Of a stretch of 30,351 nt of DNA, positions 1 to 11,323 are shown one piece after another. How positions within the stretch are numbered: the stretch's first letter is position 1; each line of letters begins with the position of its first letter. This DNA comes from Ophiothrix spiculata (Eukaryota; Echinodermata; Ophiuroidea; Amphilepidida; Ophiotrichidae). The notes under the pieces were generated by a model, which was not told the DNA's origin, ran no database searches, and worked only from the letters and a program-made list of their open reading frames with translations. The stretch lies in NCBI GenBank assembly GCA_000969725.1, contig JXSR01S044447.1; one strand, 5' to 3'. Made by a program: the position numbers and the translations under genes.

Positions 1-245
1 GTGACCTCTACGAAAAAAGAACTCGTAATTAGAAAGATAAGGTGTCTGAATATATTACCGGCTCTGCAAGGACGATATTGGCGCTGTGAAAATTTGCAAG
101 TTGTACATGCTGTGAACTCCAAGAACTCCAAGATGTTGTCAAAACAAAATTGAAATTCCAACACCATATGGAGGCTGGGCACAATTTATTTGGAATAGCC
201 TAATAGAGCTGTAAATAAAATCGTATGTAGGTTGATTGCACTTAC
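1..245 (-). other. Intron 1 (5' part) of the carrier gene
   Basis: This stretch follows the GTAAGT donor at 245-240 on the minus strand. The reading frame of the exon runs on to a stop at 186-188, but that tail has no carrier similarity and is read-through into the intron. I see no second exon in any frame here, so the remaining about 170 residues of the carrier must lie beyond the left edge. Confidence 0.8.
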
Positions 246-635
246 AAGATAAAATGGACTGCCGACAAAAGCACCTGCGCATCCAGATATTGCCCCAGCT
301 GCTACACTGCGTGGAAAACTGACATCTCCATTAGCTTTAGATGTAAAGCCTATATTGACAAAACACTGGTAAGTCCCTAATCTAGCACCATGCATGAACA
401 ATTGATACCATAATGCAGGTACTATACCCTTTTGTAAAGCAACTATTCCATCATATCGTCCAATTGTGTAAAATGCATGGAAGACATTACGGTAGTGTCT
501 CTGGTACGAGCCTCGGGTCTTTAGCTCTCCCTGCAACTGCATTCTAATCTTTACTACATCTATAGGATTGGTAAAGAGACATGCTCCTGTAGCAGCGACG
601 CCTCCCAGGAAGAACTCTGATATGTTGGAACTCAT
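246..635 (-). CDS. SLC25A35: SLC25A35-like mitochondrial carrier, first coding exon (partial gene)
   Basis: The exon encodes the N-terminal 130 residues of a mitochondrial inner-membrane solute carrier (SLC25 family, usually about 300 residues in three repeats). Seen: a first hydrophobic helix (residues about 7-25, with [14 protein letters not shown]), then the family signature PIDVVK (about residues 24-29, form Px[D/E]xx[K/R]) followed by [12 protein letters not shown], then [12 protein letters not shown] and [13 protein letters not shown], which match vertebrate SLC25A35 as I remember it almost word for word. The frame ends at SPFYL on a clean donor GTAAGT (245 downwards), phase 0. The second signature motif is therefore split, and its VK should open the next exon, left of the window. 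The ATG at 635 has a purine at -3 and sits a few residues upstream of the vertebrate start. SLC25A34/35 are related to the yeast oxaloacetate carrier Oac1; the animal substrate is not settled. The paralogue SLC25A34 is the alternative. Confidence 0.93.
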
Positions 636-1558
636 TTCAATGTAGTTCTATTTAGTTATTTGTAGTTACCTTAAAGTTCATCACATGACCTGTAAAAAAT
701 ATGAAAAAATATTATTTACGTCCTTTGTTGATTTGTGATGAACCCACACATTTGATATTCAAGTTAGCTCGTCACGCACAGCACATTGTTACAGATTTGC
801 ATGTATGCAGTTGTTGATTTGTGATGAACAACTCTGTAGCGTGTTTGAATACGTAAATAATATCGGCAAAATTCTGATCGTGGACTGCCGAATTCAAATT
901 CAACACAGTTGACAGAGTAAGATGGCGTCAAAATAATGTAGTTTTTTTTTAGTAAGTGGAACCGGAGCAGAACCTATGCTCATACCTCCTGTCATGTCAG
1001 ACACCGATGTACGCAACTTCAAAAATAAATTGAAAAATCGGGTTGGCAAAACTTTTGACAATTGCGCCGTTGCGGTGAAGGTTCATGATAGCCGAAAGCC
1101 CGGCACAGGGGTCTTCATTATATAAACAAACTGTTTTGCTTATTATCATAATTATACTCTCTCCGATATAAAAAAAGTAATTCAAATTACAATATTTATG
1201 TATAATAATGTTGAAAGCAGTTTTACCTGTTCAATTAAATCAAAATATCCTCTTCACTTGACAAGTAATAATAAATATCTCCAATATATTCAGTACAGTA
1301 GCTTGAATCATTTCAAGGTATGATTCCACAATAAAAAGCAAGTGTAGCATTTTTTTGTCTGGTCTAAACACAAATACCTATTCAAAATCACTCAAGCCTC
1401 AATATTACAAGGCTAATCCTATCTAATCTTTAATAATAGGCTCAATCTTTGAGAGTACATTTCCGCTTGTCACTTGACTGACCTGACCTTCAAGGTTTTT
1501 TATTTACTTCTTAATACTGGGTTTGTCCGAATGCGTTAAATGTCTTGTCACTGTCTCC
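636..1558. promoter_or_regulatory. Upstream region of the carrier gene (5' UTR and probable promoter)
   Basis: No coding exon or repeat is recognised in these 920 bases upstream of the start codon. Two items stand out. A 19-bp direct repeat (TTGTTGATTTGTGATGAAC) lies at 725-743 and 811-829. The word AAGATGGCG lies at 919-927 on the plus strand, which is the core of the YY1 motif often found at animal transcription starts. Whether either works as a control site is inference. No TATA box or transcription start can be fixed from sequence alone. Confidence 0.35.
725..829. repeat. Pair of 19-bp direct repeats upstream of the carrier gene
   Basis: The two exact copies at 725-743 and 811-829 start 86 bases apart, about 100-200 bases upstream of the carrier start codon. 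The spacer between them is not repeated, so this is a spaced direct repeat and not a tandem array. It could be a pair of factor-binding sites or the trace of a small duplication. Confidence 0.6.
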
Positions 1559-1951
1559 ATAATAATAATAATAATAATAATGGCATTTTTATAGCGCCTT
1601 TTACCGAAGATACAAAGCGCTCATGATTCGCTGCAGGTAAATCGTCACAACCATTTGACTTCACTTAGAAGTGCTTCCGTAGAGCACATTCTCTCCGTAC
1701 TTCGGCTCTAATATTCACCCTTTGTGCAGCTTCCCATAACCTGGGTGGGGGCAGACTCAGGTGGACAAATCTAGTGACAGTTTTAGATGCAGGAGGAAGA
1801 CCGGAGTACCCGGAGAAAAACCTACGGAAGCGAGTATGGACTGTAAACCAAATGCACATACAGCGCCGGGGCCAGGAATCGAACCCAAGACACCCGAAAC
1901 TCATTGGTACTAAGCGAGGGAAGTACCGCTACGCTAACCCGCTTCCCCATA
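1559..1951 (-). mobile_element. tRNA-derived SINE with (AAT)n tail
   Basis: Read on the minus strand, the head near 1951 carries a tRNA-like block with an A-box-like word (GGTTAGCGTAGCGG) and, some 40 bases on, a textbook B box (GGGTTCGATTCC) inside a T-arm-like context. The body continues through a central part with paired AGCGC/GCGCT words and ends in an (ATT)n microsatellite, which on the plus strand is (AAT)n at 1559-1581. Head, RNA polymerase III boxes, body and simple-repeat tail make up a SINE of about 390 bases. Possible flanking duplication is only CCAT. A truncated relative of the head lies at 27454-27503. Confidence 0.8.
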
Positions 1952-2293
1952 CAGAACATGCGATTATGCTTTTAAAAACTTCAATTTGCTTTTTAAATCA
2001 GAATATTTGACCAAAGCAATCTCAAGTTATCGGTAAATTTTGTGTAAGATGGTCAACAAAGAGTCAAAGTTCAAGGAATTAAAAGATGCAAGCAATGAAC
2101 ATGAACTCCTCTATGATGGGATCTAGTATATGTGACAGGAAGGAAAAAGAGCAGACCTGGAAGAGTAAAGGCTGACATCAAAGAAGAAAGGATACACAAG
2201 CTTACACAATTGGTGAAACATTTAAAGAAACGTCTTTAACCAAAACACTTGCTTGTGGTACATGTATATAGATAAAACGAAAACAATTCGGGA
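1952..2293. other. Unassigned sequence between SINE and LINE fragment
   Basis: Roughly 340 bases without a recognised gene or repeat end. The A-rich plus strand could be the decayed linker upstream of the reverse-transcriptase domain, but no diagnostic LINE motif was found in it. Confidence 0.4.
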
Positions 2294-2627
2294 CATCGAT
2301 TCGACACCATCCACCGAGGGAAAATGATCATAATTTTAAAAGCCTTAAAAGACACCTACTCAGACACAAAGGCAAAGGTCATCACCCCAGAATTAAATTC
2401 TGACCTGTTCAACATATCAGCTTGAGTTCTCCAAGAAGAAGACATACTTGCTCAAATACCTACGTATGTTCATCATGGTCTTTGGTTACTGCCTAAGAAC
2501 AGCAAGTAGAGGCAAGGAAGACCTTCTTGGGTTTACAATTGCGACAAGAAAAGACCGCAGAGTTGGTCAAAAACACATCACTGACCTCTACGTTCATAAA
2601 GAAAAAGCTTCGGATGGAAAAAAATCC
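2294..2627 (+). pseudogene. LINE reverse-transcriptase fragment (decayed)
   Basis: Plus-strand translation gives a run starting FDTIHRGKM and including KDTYSDTKAKVITPELNSD and VLQEEDILAQ. After one frame change near 2455 it continues with FIMVFGYCLRTASRGKEDLL, GFTIATRKDRRVG and ITDL. These follow, in the right order, the LINE reverse-transcriptase pattern FDxIxRxKM ... YSDTxAxVxTPxG ... GVLQGDTLAPxxFIxxLDYxLR ... LGFT ... RRxG ... TDLxFADD. There is at least one in-frame stop and one frameshift, and the catalytic FADD block is not recognisable. It is a dead fragment of the palm region. The clade was not assigned. I recognise no 5' or 3' end of the element. Confidence 0.8.
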
Positions 2628-2929
2628 TGACTGCGATTACGTAAGGGCAATTTTGGGTCAAAGAAGGACAAAGGATTATTGGTCCTTTTCTTCACGATTT
2701 TCTTATGTTTCCAGTTCACATTTCTATTGGTCTTAATGCTTTAAAAGCATATACCGGTATTGCAAGTGTTTTCTAGGACACACAAATCTTAATTGAACAA
2801 ATTTGTCAATAATAATCAATCTGAATGTATTATGTCCTAAAACAATTGTCATATCATACATACATCTGTAGGATAATGTAGTCTTGTTTGACCAATAAGT
2901 AGTAATTTTCAAAAGAGGTCATTTTGAAA
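2628..2929. other. Unassigned AT-rich sequence
   Basis: After the LINE fragment, no reverse-transcriptase motif, repeat end or exon could be recognised in about 300 bases. Confidence 0.5.
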
Positions 2930-2934
2930 AATAA

Positions 2935-3300
2935 CCACGAATGTAGTCATCAATAACCACGATATATTTTTAAGAACATTTGCGATCAGCATTGAATGAT
3001 TCTTTAGATCAATTACTGTCATTTTATTGCTTAATTCAATTACAAATATAAAAGCAGTGAATTGTTGAAATTATTTTTCAAATAATCAATACCCAGAACA
3101 TATGGAACATATGATTATGATCTGCCTAATAAGTATTTATGTCTGAAAATTATGATTAATGCACCATGGAACCTAATAACTTCCATTAAAATGTAATCAG
3201 TTATTAGATTTTCACGTATAAGAAATCGTGTTACTGATTATCAAAGCCTGGTAAGTTCGACGTACTATCGTAAATTCCAACATCTTTCAAAAATTAAAAG
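2935..3300 (-). repeat. Module S, inverted copy
   Basis: The reverse complement of this stretch lines up along its length with 8570-8940, 12394-12775, 18657-19012 and 22450-22803. Shared landmarks in order are GATAGTACGTCGAACTTACC, a TTAGGTTCCATGGTGC-type word, CATAATCATATG, TTGATTATTTGAAAA and GACAGTAATTGAT. It is the only S copy in the opposite orientation. No coding frame is kept between copies. Confidence 0.75.
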
Positions 3301-5599
3301 GTAAGTGAAGTTTTATATGTATCTTCACAATAACTATTACCACCATTACGTATTCATTGTATTAGCCTTTTTAAGTATATGTTTCTTTTGTTTTTTCAAA
3401 AAATATAAAATAAATATTCGCATACATTTGCAACCGAATTTCTAATGCTTAAGTCCATTTTGGTATCATAAAGAGCATCGCAAAAGGTTGATGAAAGGGT
3501 TGACGAATAATTAAGAGGCAACGCAAGGATTGATTAAGGTACGATAAGCCTGCTAAAATAGTTTCTCGAAGCGAATCCTCATTGATTCCATGAATTTTTC
3601 ATGTTTAACGTGAAAGAAATAGCACTCTGATGAGCAGAATTTTTGTCGCCAACAACAATAATTAATGATTTTTTAGTTATGACACTCTTGTACATGGTCT
3701 GATTGCTTCTACGGTTTTTTCAAACTTTTTGAAATTTTCGTAAATATTGCTCACATTTTTCTAATAGCACATGTACAATTTCATGGCTGAGTTGTGTTTT
3801 GTTTTGGAGTTATGTAAGAAAATGCATTAAATTATGGTAACCATAATTAATTTTACACAGTAACGTATAGGCGGCACTAAAATACCAAATTGCCCGTAAA
3901 CTTAAAACGGTGTGACCGATTCAGCAGAAAATCAATTCTAAGGAATGATGTATTCGTAAAGAAGGTTAAATCTATGCACTACTCATATTCGCGTTTCGAC
4001 AAAACCACATTTTTTCTTTGAGAGCATGTAATTTCTAAAGGCAACATGCTATTGCCATGAAAGAAAATTCTTTGAAAAGTTAAAACTACACTAACATTGA
4101 AAATATAAATATTGTTAACATAATACAAATGTATATTTTCATCATTATGAAAAAAAAAATCCGAAAAGTCAACTATGTACATCTGAGTATAAAATATTTT
4201 GATACATATTTTAAAACATGTAATATTGGTATGCAGTGAAAATTTAATAAAACATCAGAATGAACATACGTACAATGATACGGGAACATTAAAAAAACCA
4301 TTCACAAACACTTTAGTAGGAACAAATAGCTCCTGCAGCAATATTATTCAAATCAACAAAAGCACAGTTTACGAAGGAATTTGCATTAATAAAACAAGAT
4401 GCAAACTGGTGGCATTATGAAGATTTAGTTTTGATTTATTTTCATAGTAGATCATAAATGGAACTAAAGTCATTTTTTGCCTGAAAACTGTGGTGAAGTA
4501 TCTTTAATTGTTGTTTTTCACATAAAAACGCACGTGGAAAAGTTACGTTATAGAGAAACACAATATGCTGATATTCGTAACCTGAAAGGGTACCAGATAT
4601 CCTTTAAATATTGGGATTCTGGGTAATTTATATCAGCAACTTGAACAGGTTTACTTTATCAGTGAAAAATAACTTATTTTAAATTTATTCTGTAACTTTT
4701 ATGAATTCGGTTATACAAATGGTTGTTCATACATGTAAATAATAACATTGCACATGGAATCATACCAGGTGCAATGTTATTAGATATTTCGACGTTTCAG
4801 GTGTACTAAACCTTACAGAAATCTAGAAAAGATATTGATATGATTGTTTAATGAGGTAAATACCACCGCTAGCCACCAATGTAACGTGAACGTAAACCGA
4901 GCGGTGATGATAACGTGGATAAGTTCGGCTGATGGAAAGCCTTATTAGTGTAACTCATCTGTTGCCATGGTAATAGTAAACACACTTAGCACCAGTCATA
5001 TATTTCTAATTATTAATCTTCAACATCCAGTAAACAATATCTAAACAATAACTCTATTTATATTTGCATGGGCGTGACTGCTTATATCAAACATCTGTAT
5101 GAGTCTTGACTCTAGTACATCTAGACAGTCAGTTACAATGGAAGCTTACACGAACTAATTGTCCTCAATAATGCATCTATAGCAGCCCAGGATGTTCCTC
5201 AAATTACACAGTATTAACTTAAACATCCCAATCTATATTACAATCCTGCAAACTCTTCAAATCCACACAGGAACACCACGAAGTCCACAAAGGATTGCGT
5301 ACGGCCAAAAAACACGAACTAAAGTCGCACAACACTAAAAATGTCACTATGTTTTTTTGTAAAGACACACAACACTAATTAATGCTAAAACCCAATTTTA
5401 CTACATTAGCTAAAAATAATTATAACATTGGTGAAAAATTAAAGAAATTCCCGGTAACGGCGGGGGTAACGAAATTTATAAATTAATAGGTACGAAAACT
5501 TTGAACACAGATCTATGTACTATCAATATTTCAAAAAATCATTTCAGAAACAATCGAGAAACAAACATCGCAAAATATCGCACAAAATTCCGGCTATTA
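3301..5599. other. Long AT-rich non-coding stretch, no gene recognised
   Basis: These 2.3 kb lie between the inverted S and R modules and would correspond to the R-S interval of the direct copies, but I could not align most of it. No exon, LINE, SINE or transposon end was recognised. Local structures: a 19-base near-palindrome around 3830-3848 and a 13-bp hairpin at 4741-4781. Two imperfect copies of a word containing TAGTGTTGTG(TG/CG)ACTTTA-like sequence, read on the minus strand, lie near 5300-5400. Confidence 0.5.
4741..4781. repeat. 13-bp perfect stem-loop
   Basis: AATAACATTGCAC at 4741-4753 is mirrored exactly by GTGCAATGTTATT at 4769-4781, with a 15-base loop. It is too short for a transposon and has no T-run after it, so it is reported only as a structure. 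Confidence 0.6.
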
Positions 5600-5930
5600 T
5601 TATACATCTATAATCTCGTTTTTAAAAACCAATATTCTGAAAAATGATCCAAATGCAATTCCTTGAGTAATTGATTTGAGAGTAAATGGACATCTCTCTC
5701 TATGCTCAACCAAGGCCATCTGCTATTTAACCTGATACGTCTGCACTGAAAGGCTGTTTTTATAGAAATATGAGCTCATTTATATATTTGCATGATTGCA
5801 ATCTGTTAGGTAGTGTTCGGGTTTCCAGACTTTAAATACTTGAAGTCAGAGTTGCCTGCGATTATGATTTGAATAACTCCCGACTTCAGTGTCATTACGA
5901 GCTATATTACGTACGAAGTTGAAAAAGTAT
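5600..5930 (-). repeat. Module R, inverted copy
   Basis: The reverse complement runs ACTGAAGTCGG, AACTCTGACTTCAA, GATTGCAAT, CATATTTCTATAAAAAC, CCTTTCAGTGCA, then GAGAGATGTCCATTTA, CAATTACT and TTGGATCATTTTTCAGAATA. The same words in the same order are found at 6990-7240, 10830-11215, 17055-18035 (interrupted) and 20815-21110. The upstream part fits the second-half type (R2) better than R1. Confidence 0.78.
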
Positions 5931-6209
5931 ATTGCTTCGTTGTGCTTGGATTTGCAAGAAAAATAAGAGGGATAATAATAACCACCCGCTTGTTCTCTCT
6001 ATCTAGAAAAAATCGGACTATTTACATCAATTAAGAAGTGATTATCAGCACGTTTTGCATGTTTTAGGTTAATGAGGTGTATCTCTATGATTTTTAAATA
6101 ATTTGTAAGTTATTTTTATAGTTTATACACAAATGGATGACTATGATTTCGGTGTTAATGGACAATGGACCCTACATAAAAATATTTCTTAAACCACTGT
6201 CTACAACAA

Positions 6210-6676
6210 GTATTATTTTGTTTTTACATCTCTTTCAATATGGTGTTCAAATTAAACCATTTTTTAGATATCGGTGTATTCTTTCTTCCTATATATTCAA
6301 CGTCAAACAAGTATACATATATTGTTTGAACCTCCGAATTTAATATGCAGCTAGTATTGCACGGATTCCTCCCAGGAACAACATCCAGACGTTTGTTCAA
6401 CAAATGAAGTCTGCCCATCAATTAAGCAGTTCATCGACATAGTCACATAGGTGATTTAAGTCTATAGAGGTGACGGTATCAGTATAAGTAGAATAACATA
6501 CGATGCTGTTGACCACTTATAGGATGTACCTCTTAAAAGAAAACAAAATTAAAGAAAAATTAGAAGAAAAGGAATTAACTTATGAAAATTGGACACAGCG
6601 AAATGTATTCATAGAAACACAATCATGATAGTACGGTATATCGATCTTTGCTTTTGAAATATCGAACAAACCGAGG
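6210..6676 (+). repeat. Module U, leading partial copy
   Basis: Aligns with 9425-10150 and 19720-20170. Shared landmarks are ATGCAGCTAGTATTGCAC, CATCCAGACGTTTGTTCAAC, AAGCAGTTCATCGACA, GGTATCAGTATAAGTAGAAT, and the tail GGACACAGCG followed by a TAGTACGGTA word. It breaks off at about 6676. It is what remains of a further unit copy to the left of unit A. Confidence 0.78.
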
Positions 6677-6989
6677 AATTTTTCAATGAAATTTGGCACA
6701 AATTAGGATATCATAAATACATTGTTGCAATAAAATATGGAAAATTTTACTCCCGGCGGTTTTAAGGACAAATCAATTTTTTGCGCCTCCCTCCCCCAGA
6801 AATGCTAATTGACCTTGCTAATAAGCTCGAAAACGACGCGGTCGATCTCATTTTATTTTCACCAAAAGAAGCGCAAGTACTATTTAGGCAATTACAAAAA
6901 TAAACAGCCCGAAATAGTGCGGCGTTAAAATGCAAAACCGAAAAAAACAAATGTTGGGTACCATGCTTCCCTTATGCTGATTTTTTTTT
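6677..6989. other. Unique 310-bp stretch between U fragment and unit A
   Basis: This sequence has no counterpart in units A or B. It is somewhat richer in G+C than its surroundings in the middle (6760-6850). No inverted ends, tRNA boxes or coding similarity were recognised. Confidence 0.5.
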
Positions 6990-7787
6990 TCAAAAATCAG
7001 GAACACTGCTGACAAGCAGGTTGCAATTATGATTATGCGAATATATGTCTTGAGCTCATATTTCTATAAAAACACCCTTTCAGTGCAAGTATTACACATC
7101 CGTATCAGATTTCTTTAATAGCGGATGGCCTCGAAAGAGCTCGCTGAGAGAGATGTCCATTATTTCTAAAATCAATTACTCCAGGAATTCGGATGCATTC
7201 GGATCAATTTTTTGAATATAGATTTGAAAATAGGTTTTTGAAAATAAAATTGAACATGTAAAAGTCATTTTAAAAACAAGAAATGTCGATATTTAGATTT
7301 TGGAGGATAGGAATTTTTAAAAACTAATCGATGATTTGTTTAGAATATATCATACTGAAGCCGGCATTGTCTAAATCATGAAAGATCAGGGCAACTCTGA
7401 TTTCAACATTAGGGTAAAGATGTCCAAAAAAAACCCCTTAAATAATCTCAGAAAGCACATATACTAAAGACGTGTTTTTTATCCCAAACTTTTCTCATCA
7501 AATTGAAATTGTTGAAAAATATGCCAATTTTGTAAATTTTGACTGTTAACATCAATCTACGCATGATATATACGGTATTTAACACAAAATAATAACGACT
7601 TCTATATTTCTGCGAAGTTCATTTCAAGCACAAGTTTGACATTACCATGAACATGGTTCACATACAGTGAAACAAATTTAAGAATCACATAAAATTTGTA
7701 TTCATTGATAAAAAATATTTAGAAATAGGCTCATGTGATGGCAGTAAATTTTAAATAAAAGATGAAATTTTGACATCACTTAAACAG

Positions 7788-7808
7788 GGGTATATATATA
7801 TATATATG
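7788..7808. repeat. (TA)n microsatellite
   Basis: A short TA run lies at the left edge of the roughly 700 bases present in unit A but absent from unit B. It may mark the place where the foldback elements entered. Confidence 0.7.
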
Positions 7809-7843
7809 AATGTTGTCAATCATCCAGGTGATAAAATATGAAA

Positions 7844-8095
7844 TGTGATGGCTCACCCTGAAAGGGGGAGGGACTTTGAATATGATATCAATTTTGATCA
7901 TTTCATGTGTTAAAGTATTTCCTAAGCTTTAAAATGATACCTTACTTGTTGAAATTGATCTAGGCGATCAAATATTACAATAGAAAGTCTGCTGGAAATT
8001 CTTATTATTTTCTTTATTTTTTGCTGTGTATTTTCATCAGTTTCTAGAAAAGTGTTCTGTCGCAAAGTCCCCCTTTTCGGGGTGAGTCATCACAA
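7844..8095. mobile_element. Foldback DNA element (MITE-like), A-only
   Basis: Terminal inverted repeats of about 32 bases: TGTGATGGCTCACCCTGAAA onwards at 7844-7876, against the reverse complement of 8063-8095, which starts TGTGATGACTCACCCCGAAA. Both run on to ACTTTG. The 250-base element is absent from the matching place in unit B (near 18575). No transposase frame. No clean target duplication was seen, partly because a second foldback begins three bases further on. Confidence 0.75.
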
Positions 8096-8098
8096 ATA

Positions 8099-8477
8099 GA
8101 GTTTAAACTGCTCTACTGAATTTACTTGTTGTAAACGTTAACAGTGTTACGCCCGATCCAGGGCGCATCCTCAAGCTGAATGGTTGTGTTCCAGCGGTTG
8201 GTCCTCGACCCGTGACCGGGTCGATGAGCTCTCAAAACGTTTCGGGATCTTCTTGATCGCTGAGTTGAAAGTTCCAGACAAACTGTGACGTAGGCCTCCC
8301 CTCTGTTTTAAGAAGGTCGCGTTTTACATACTGCCTCCTTTACTCCTCCTTCTCGACCCGGTCACGGGCCACTGACCAATCGCCGGAACACAACCTTGAA
8401 GATGGCTCAGGATCGGGCGTGAAACTGTTGCCTTTTCCAACAAGTAAGTTGAAAACCAAGTAGAACAGTTTAAACTC
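8099..8477. mobile_element. Foldback DNA element with about 120-bp imperfect arms, A-only
   Basis: Both ends carry GAGTTTAAACTG. Inwards the arms continue as mirrored sequence: TTACTTGTTG, ACGCCCGATCC, TCAAG, GGTTGTGTTCC, GGTCCTCGACCC or its mirror, and CCCGTGACCGGGTCGA. The unmatched centre is about 120 bases and has no coding signal. It is richer in G+C than the surroundings. It is absent from unit B, so an insertion into unit A is well supported. Confidence 0.8.
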
Positions 8478-9776
8478 CAGTTCGTATGTTTAAGTGCTAT
8501 AAAGTTGAATCTTTTACTTAATGAAAAGTATGCATGTGTTTAGTCATTGACTTAATTGGGTCACACAACTTTAATCACTCGTAATTTTGAAAGAGGTTGA
8601 AAAATGTGAAAGTACATCACACGCACATGGTTTATATAATCAGTGATTTTTTCTTTACCGTGGAAATCCAATAATTGATGACATTTGATGTAGTTATCAG
8701 GTTCCATAGTACTTTTATCATATTTTCAGAGGGAAATACATATTATTCACGCCCGATCTTATTTTACATATTACAGGTAGATAATCATGATAAAATGATG
8801 ATGAAAATTAATATCACAATTCATTACTTCCATAATCAATTTTGATATGGTAGGACAGTAATTGATATGAATAAGCTTTACATAAATACCAATTTGCTGA
8901 AGATTTTTTAAAACTTAAAACGAAATAGAATCTAATCGTTTCTCTTCAGGGGAAGCTATAAATGACAAACTAGTAATTCCACTGCTTTCGTGGATCAGAA
9001 TGAGTGCGACATTAACGATGTTTAAGTTTAATCGTCATTATTTTGTAGATAATATCCAAACTATTGAACACACAGCAAAACTAGTTCCATTATTTCATGT
9101 GAAGGTGAAGGAATTTTTGCGTTTTGATTCTGGTTTAACCATTGACTGAGTGTGGTCGAGATGTCTTACCTTCTCGTATGTGTGTAATAAGTGTTTGCAT
9201 AAAATTTTGATTAAGTTGTGGTATAAATTTTTGTCTTGATCAAAATTTGATCTTTTTGACAAAGATAATATTATTGCGTCTGATGTGTGTCCAACAAATA
9301 ACGTTTGACCTTCAATTAACATGATTAAGCAGTTCGTCGACACTCATTAATTCAAATCTCAAATTGTCCAAGATGCACATACATGGGAAATCATACGATT
9401 TTCTAAATAACAACGTATTTGTTTTTCACTCGGGGTTTTCACTATTCAGCGTCAGGCACATACCTGTCGTACCATTAAACATTTTTGAACCTTCACATTC
9501 AAAATGCAGCTAGTGTTGCACAACAATACACCCCTTACTTCCCAAGTACATCAGACGTTTGTTCAACAAATGAAGTCTGCCATCAATTAAGCAGTTCATC
9601 GACACAGTGATTTAAGTCTCTATCTCTTTAAAGATGACGGTATTAGTATAAGTAGAATAACATACGATACTGTTGACCGCTTATAGGGTACGTCTCTTTA
9701 AATAAATAAAAAAATAACAGGAAAGACAGAAATCAATTAAATGAACAAAGAGAAACTGGACACAGCTAAAAAGTAC

Positions 9777-10064
9777 GTGTTAGGCTGAAAACAGAGTCTT
9801 TTGAGCTACCAAATATTTTGTAGAACAAGACTGTGTTATCTTAATCTGATATATAGTTTCAATGTATTTCTTATTAATAACGGAGGCTTGGTGATGAAAA
9901 ATCAGTACTACCACATTGAGGAGTATTTGGTGAAAATTTTCGGTGATTTACAACACCAAATATCCGTTATTGATTAGAAGATGCATTATATTACTAGATT
10001 ATAAGATAACAAAGACTTGTTACACAAAATATGTGATAGCTCAAAAAGAACTATAATTTGACAC
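9777..10064. mobile_element. 288-bp foldback MITE, A-only
   Basis: The left arm from GTGTTAGGCTG mirrors the right arm, whose reverse complement starts GTGTCAAATTATAG. Shared words include CTTTTGAGCTA, ATATTTTGT and TGTTATCTT, over about 70 bases. The centre is also partly self-complementary (ATAACGGA and TTTGGTG words on both sides), so nearly the whole element folds on itself. Unit B reads straight across the site near 20095. No coding capacity. Confidence 0.78.
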
Positions 10065-11261
10065 TTATTTTAGATGCATCTGATAGTACGGTACAATATC
10101 AAGGTTTGCTTTTGATATCGACACAAACCGACAGGGGTAAACCGATTCTTCTATATTACAAACCAATAAACTAACTGAGGTTAAATAAATTAGTAAACAA
10201 CAATTACTAACACTAAATCTAAAGCGCTTTGGTTCAAATCAATTATGTGATGATCAGGGTTCATTTATCATAATGAAAATAGTTAAAACTATCTCACAGC
10301 AAATAAACTGTTCACTTACGTGAGCTTTTGTCATGCAGCCGCTATGACTTTGTCAAACTGACGGTCTGGTTAGAGATCTTGATTGTCACATTATTGGGGA
10401 TCACAAAAGAAAGTTGAACGCTGTCACTGATTGATGGCGGTTCGAAAATGAACAGCAAGCAATACGAAGTGAGAAAGACATTTCGCGCCTCCTCTCACCT
10501 CCCGCGCCTTATCTTTGTAAAGTCTTCAGTCTAATCGATCTATTGTCTAATTGAAACGGTATCTTATGGAAAATGTTCTATATTTTCTGTTTAAAGAACC
10601 CTAAAAATAGATCCTTTGCATAATTACAGACCTGAAACTTCAAGGTTACTTTACTTGATAAGGACTGGTTAGGTCACAAACAGCCTTCACTCTATGTTTT
10701 GACTCTTGTATTGAAGAATCCTAGAGTGATCTAGAAGTTTTAGCTGAAATAAACAAATGTGTCCAAATATTTTTGCGCGTTAACAAGCGCCATCACTGCC
10801 TCTAAGCCAGTACAAAAATCGGGAAGCCTCTTGAGTCTTCAGAGCTGGTTACGCCCCTGCTAGGGTAGGAATCTACCGAATTACAAGTGTAACAACTATG
10901 ACTTCAACATTATAAAGTAAGATGAAAAAATCTTTAAAACAAACCTCACAACTCTTCATAAAACGAGAGCACGGCTGAAAAACAGGTCGCAATTATATTG
11001 ATCTCATATTTCTATAAAAACATCCTTTCGGTGCAGGAATAACAGATATATCATATGACGGATGACCTCGACTGCGCATACTGAGAGAGATGTCCATTTA
11101 TTCTAAAGTCAATTACTGTAGGAAATGTATTTGGATCAATTTTCAGAATATAGTTTTGGAAATTGGTTTTCGAAAACGCCATTATCGTCTCACCATCATA
11201 GTTAGGTATAGAAAAAAAATTCCTTTTCAATTGTGATCATCATTGCCAATTAATAGAATAT

Positions 11262-11323
11262 CTATTTTTATTAGCTAATAACTATTTTTTATTAGCTAAT
11301 AACTCAGGCTAATAACTATTTTT
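11262..11323. repeat. 20-bp tandem repeat in unit A
   Basis: CTATTTTTATTAGCTAATAA is repeated at 11262-11281 and 11282-11302, with a partial third copy near 11308-11323. Unit B has a single copy near 21149, so the expansion came after the unit duplication. Confidence 0.7.

Noticed and set aside
9077-9355. Transposon insertion of about 280 bp in unit A
   Set aside because: No inverted ends or target duplication, and part of it resembles module U, so a loss in B or a local duplication is as likely.
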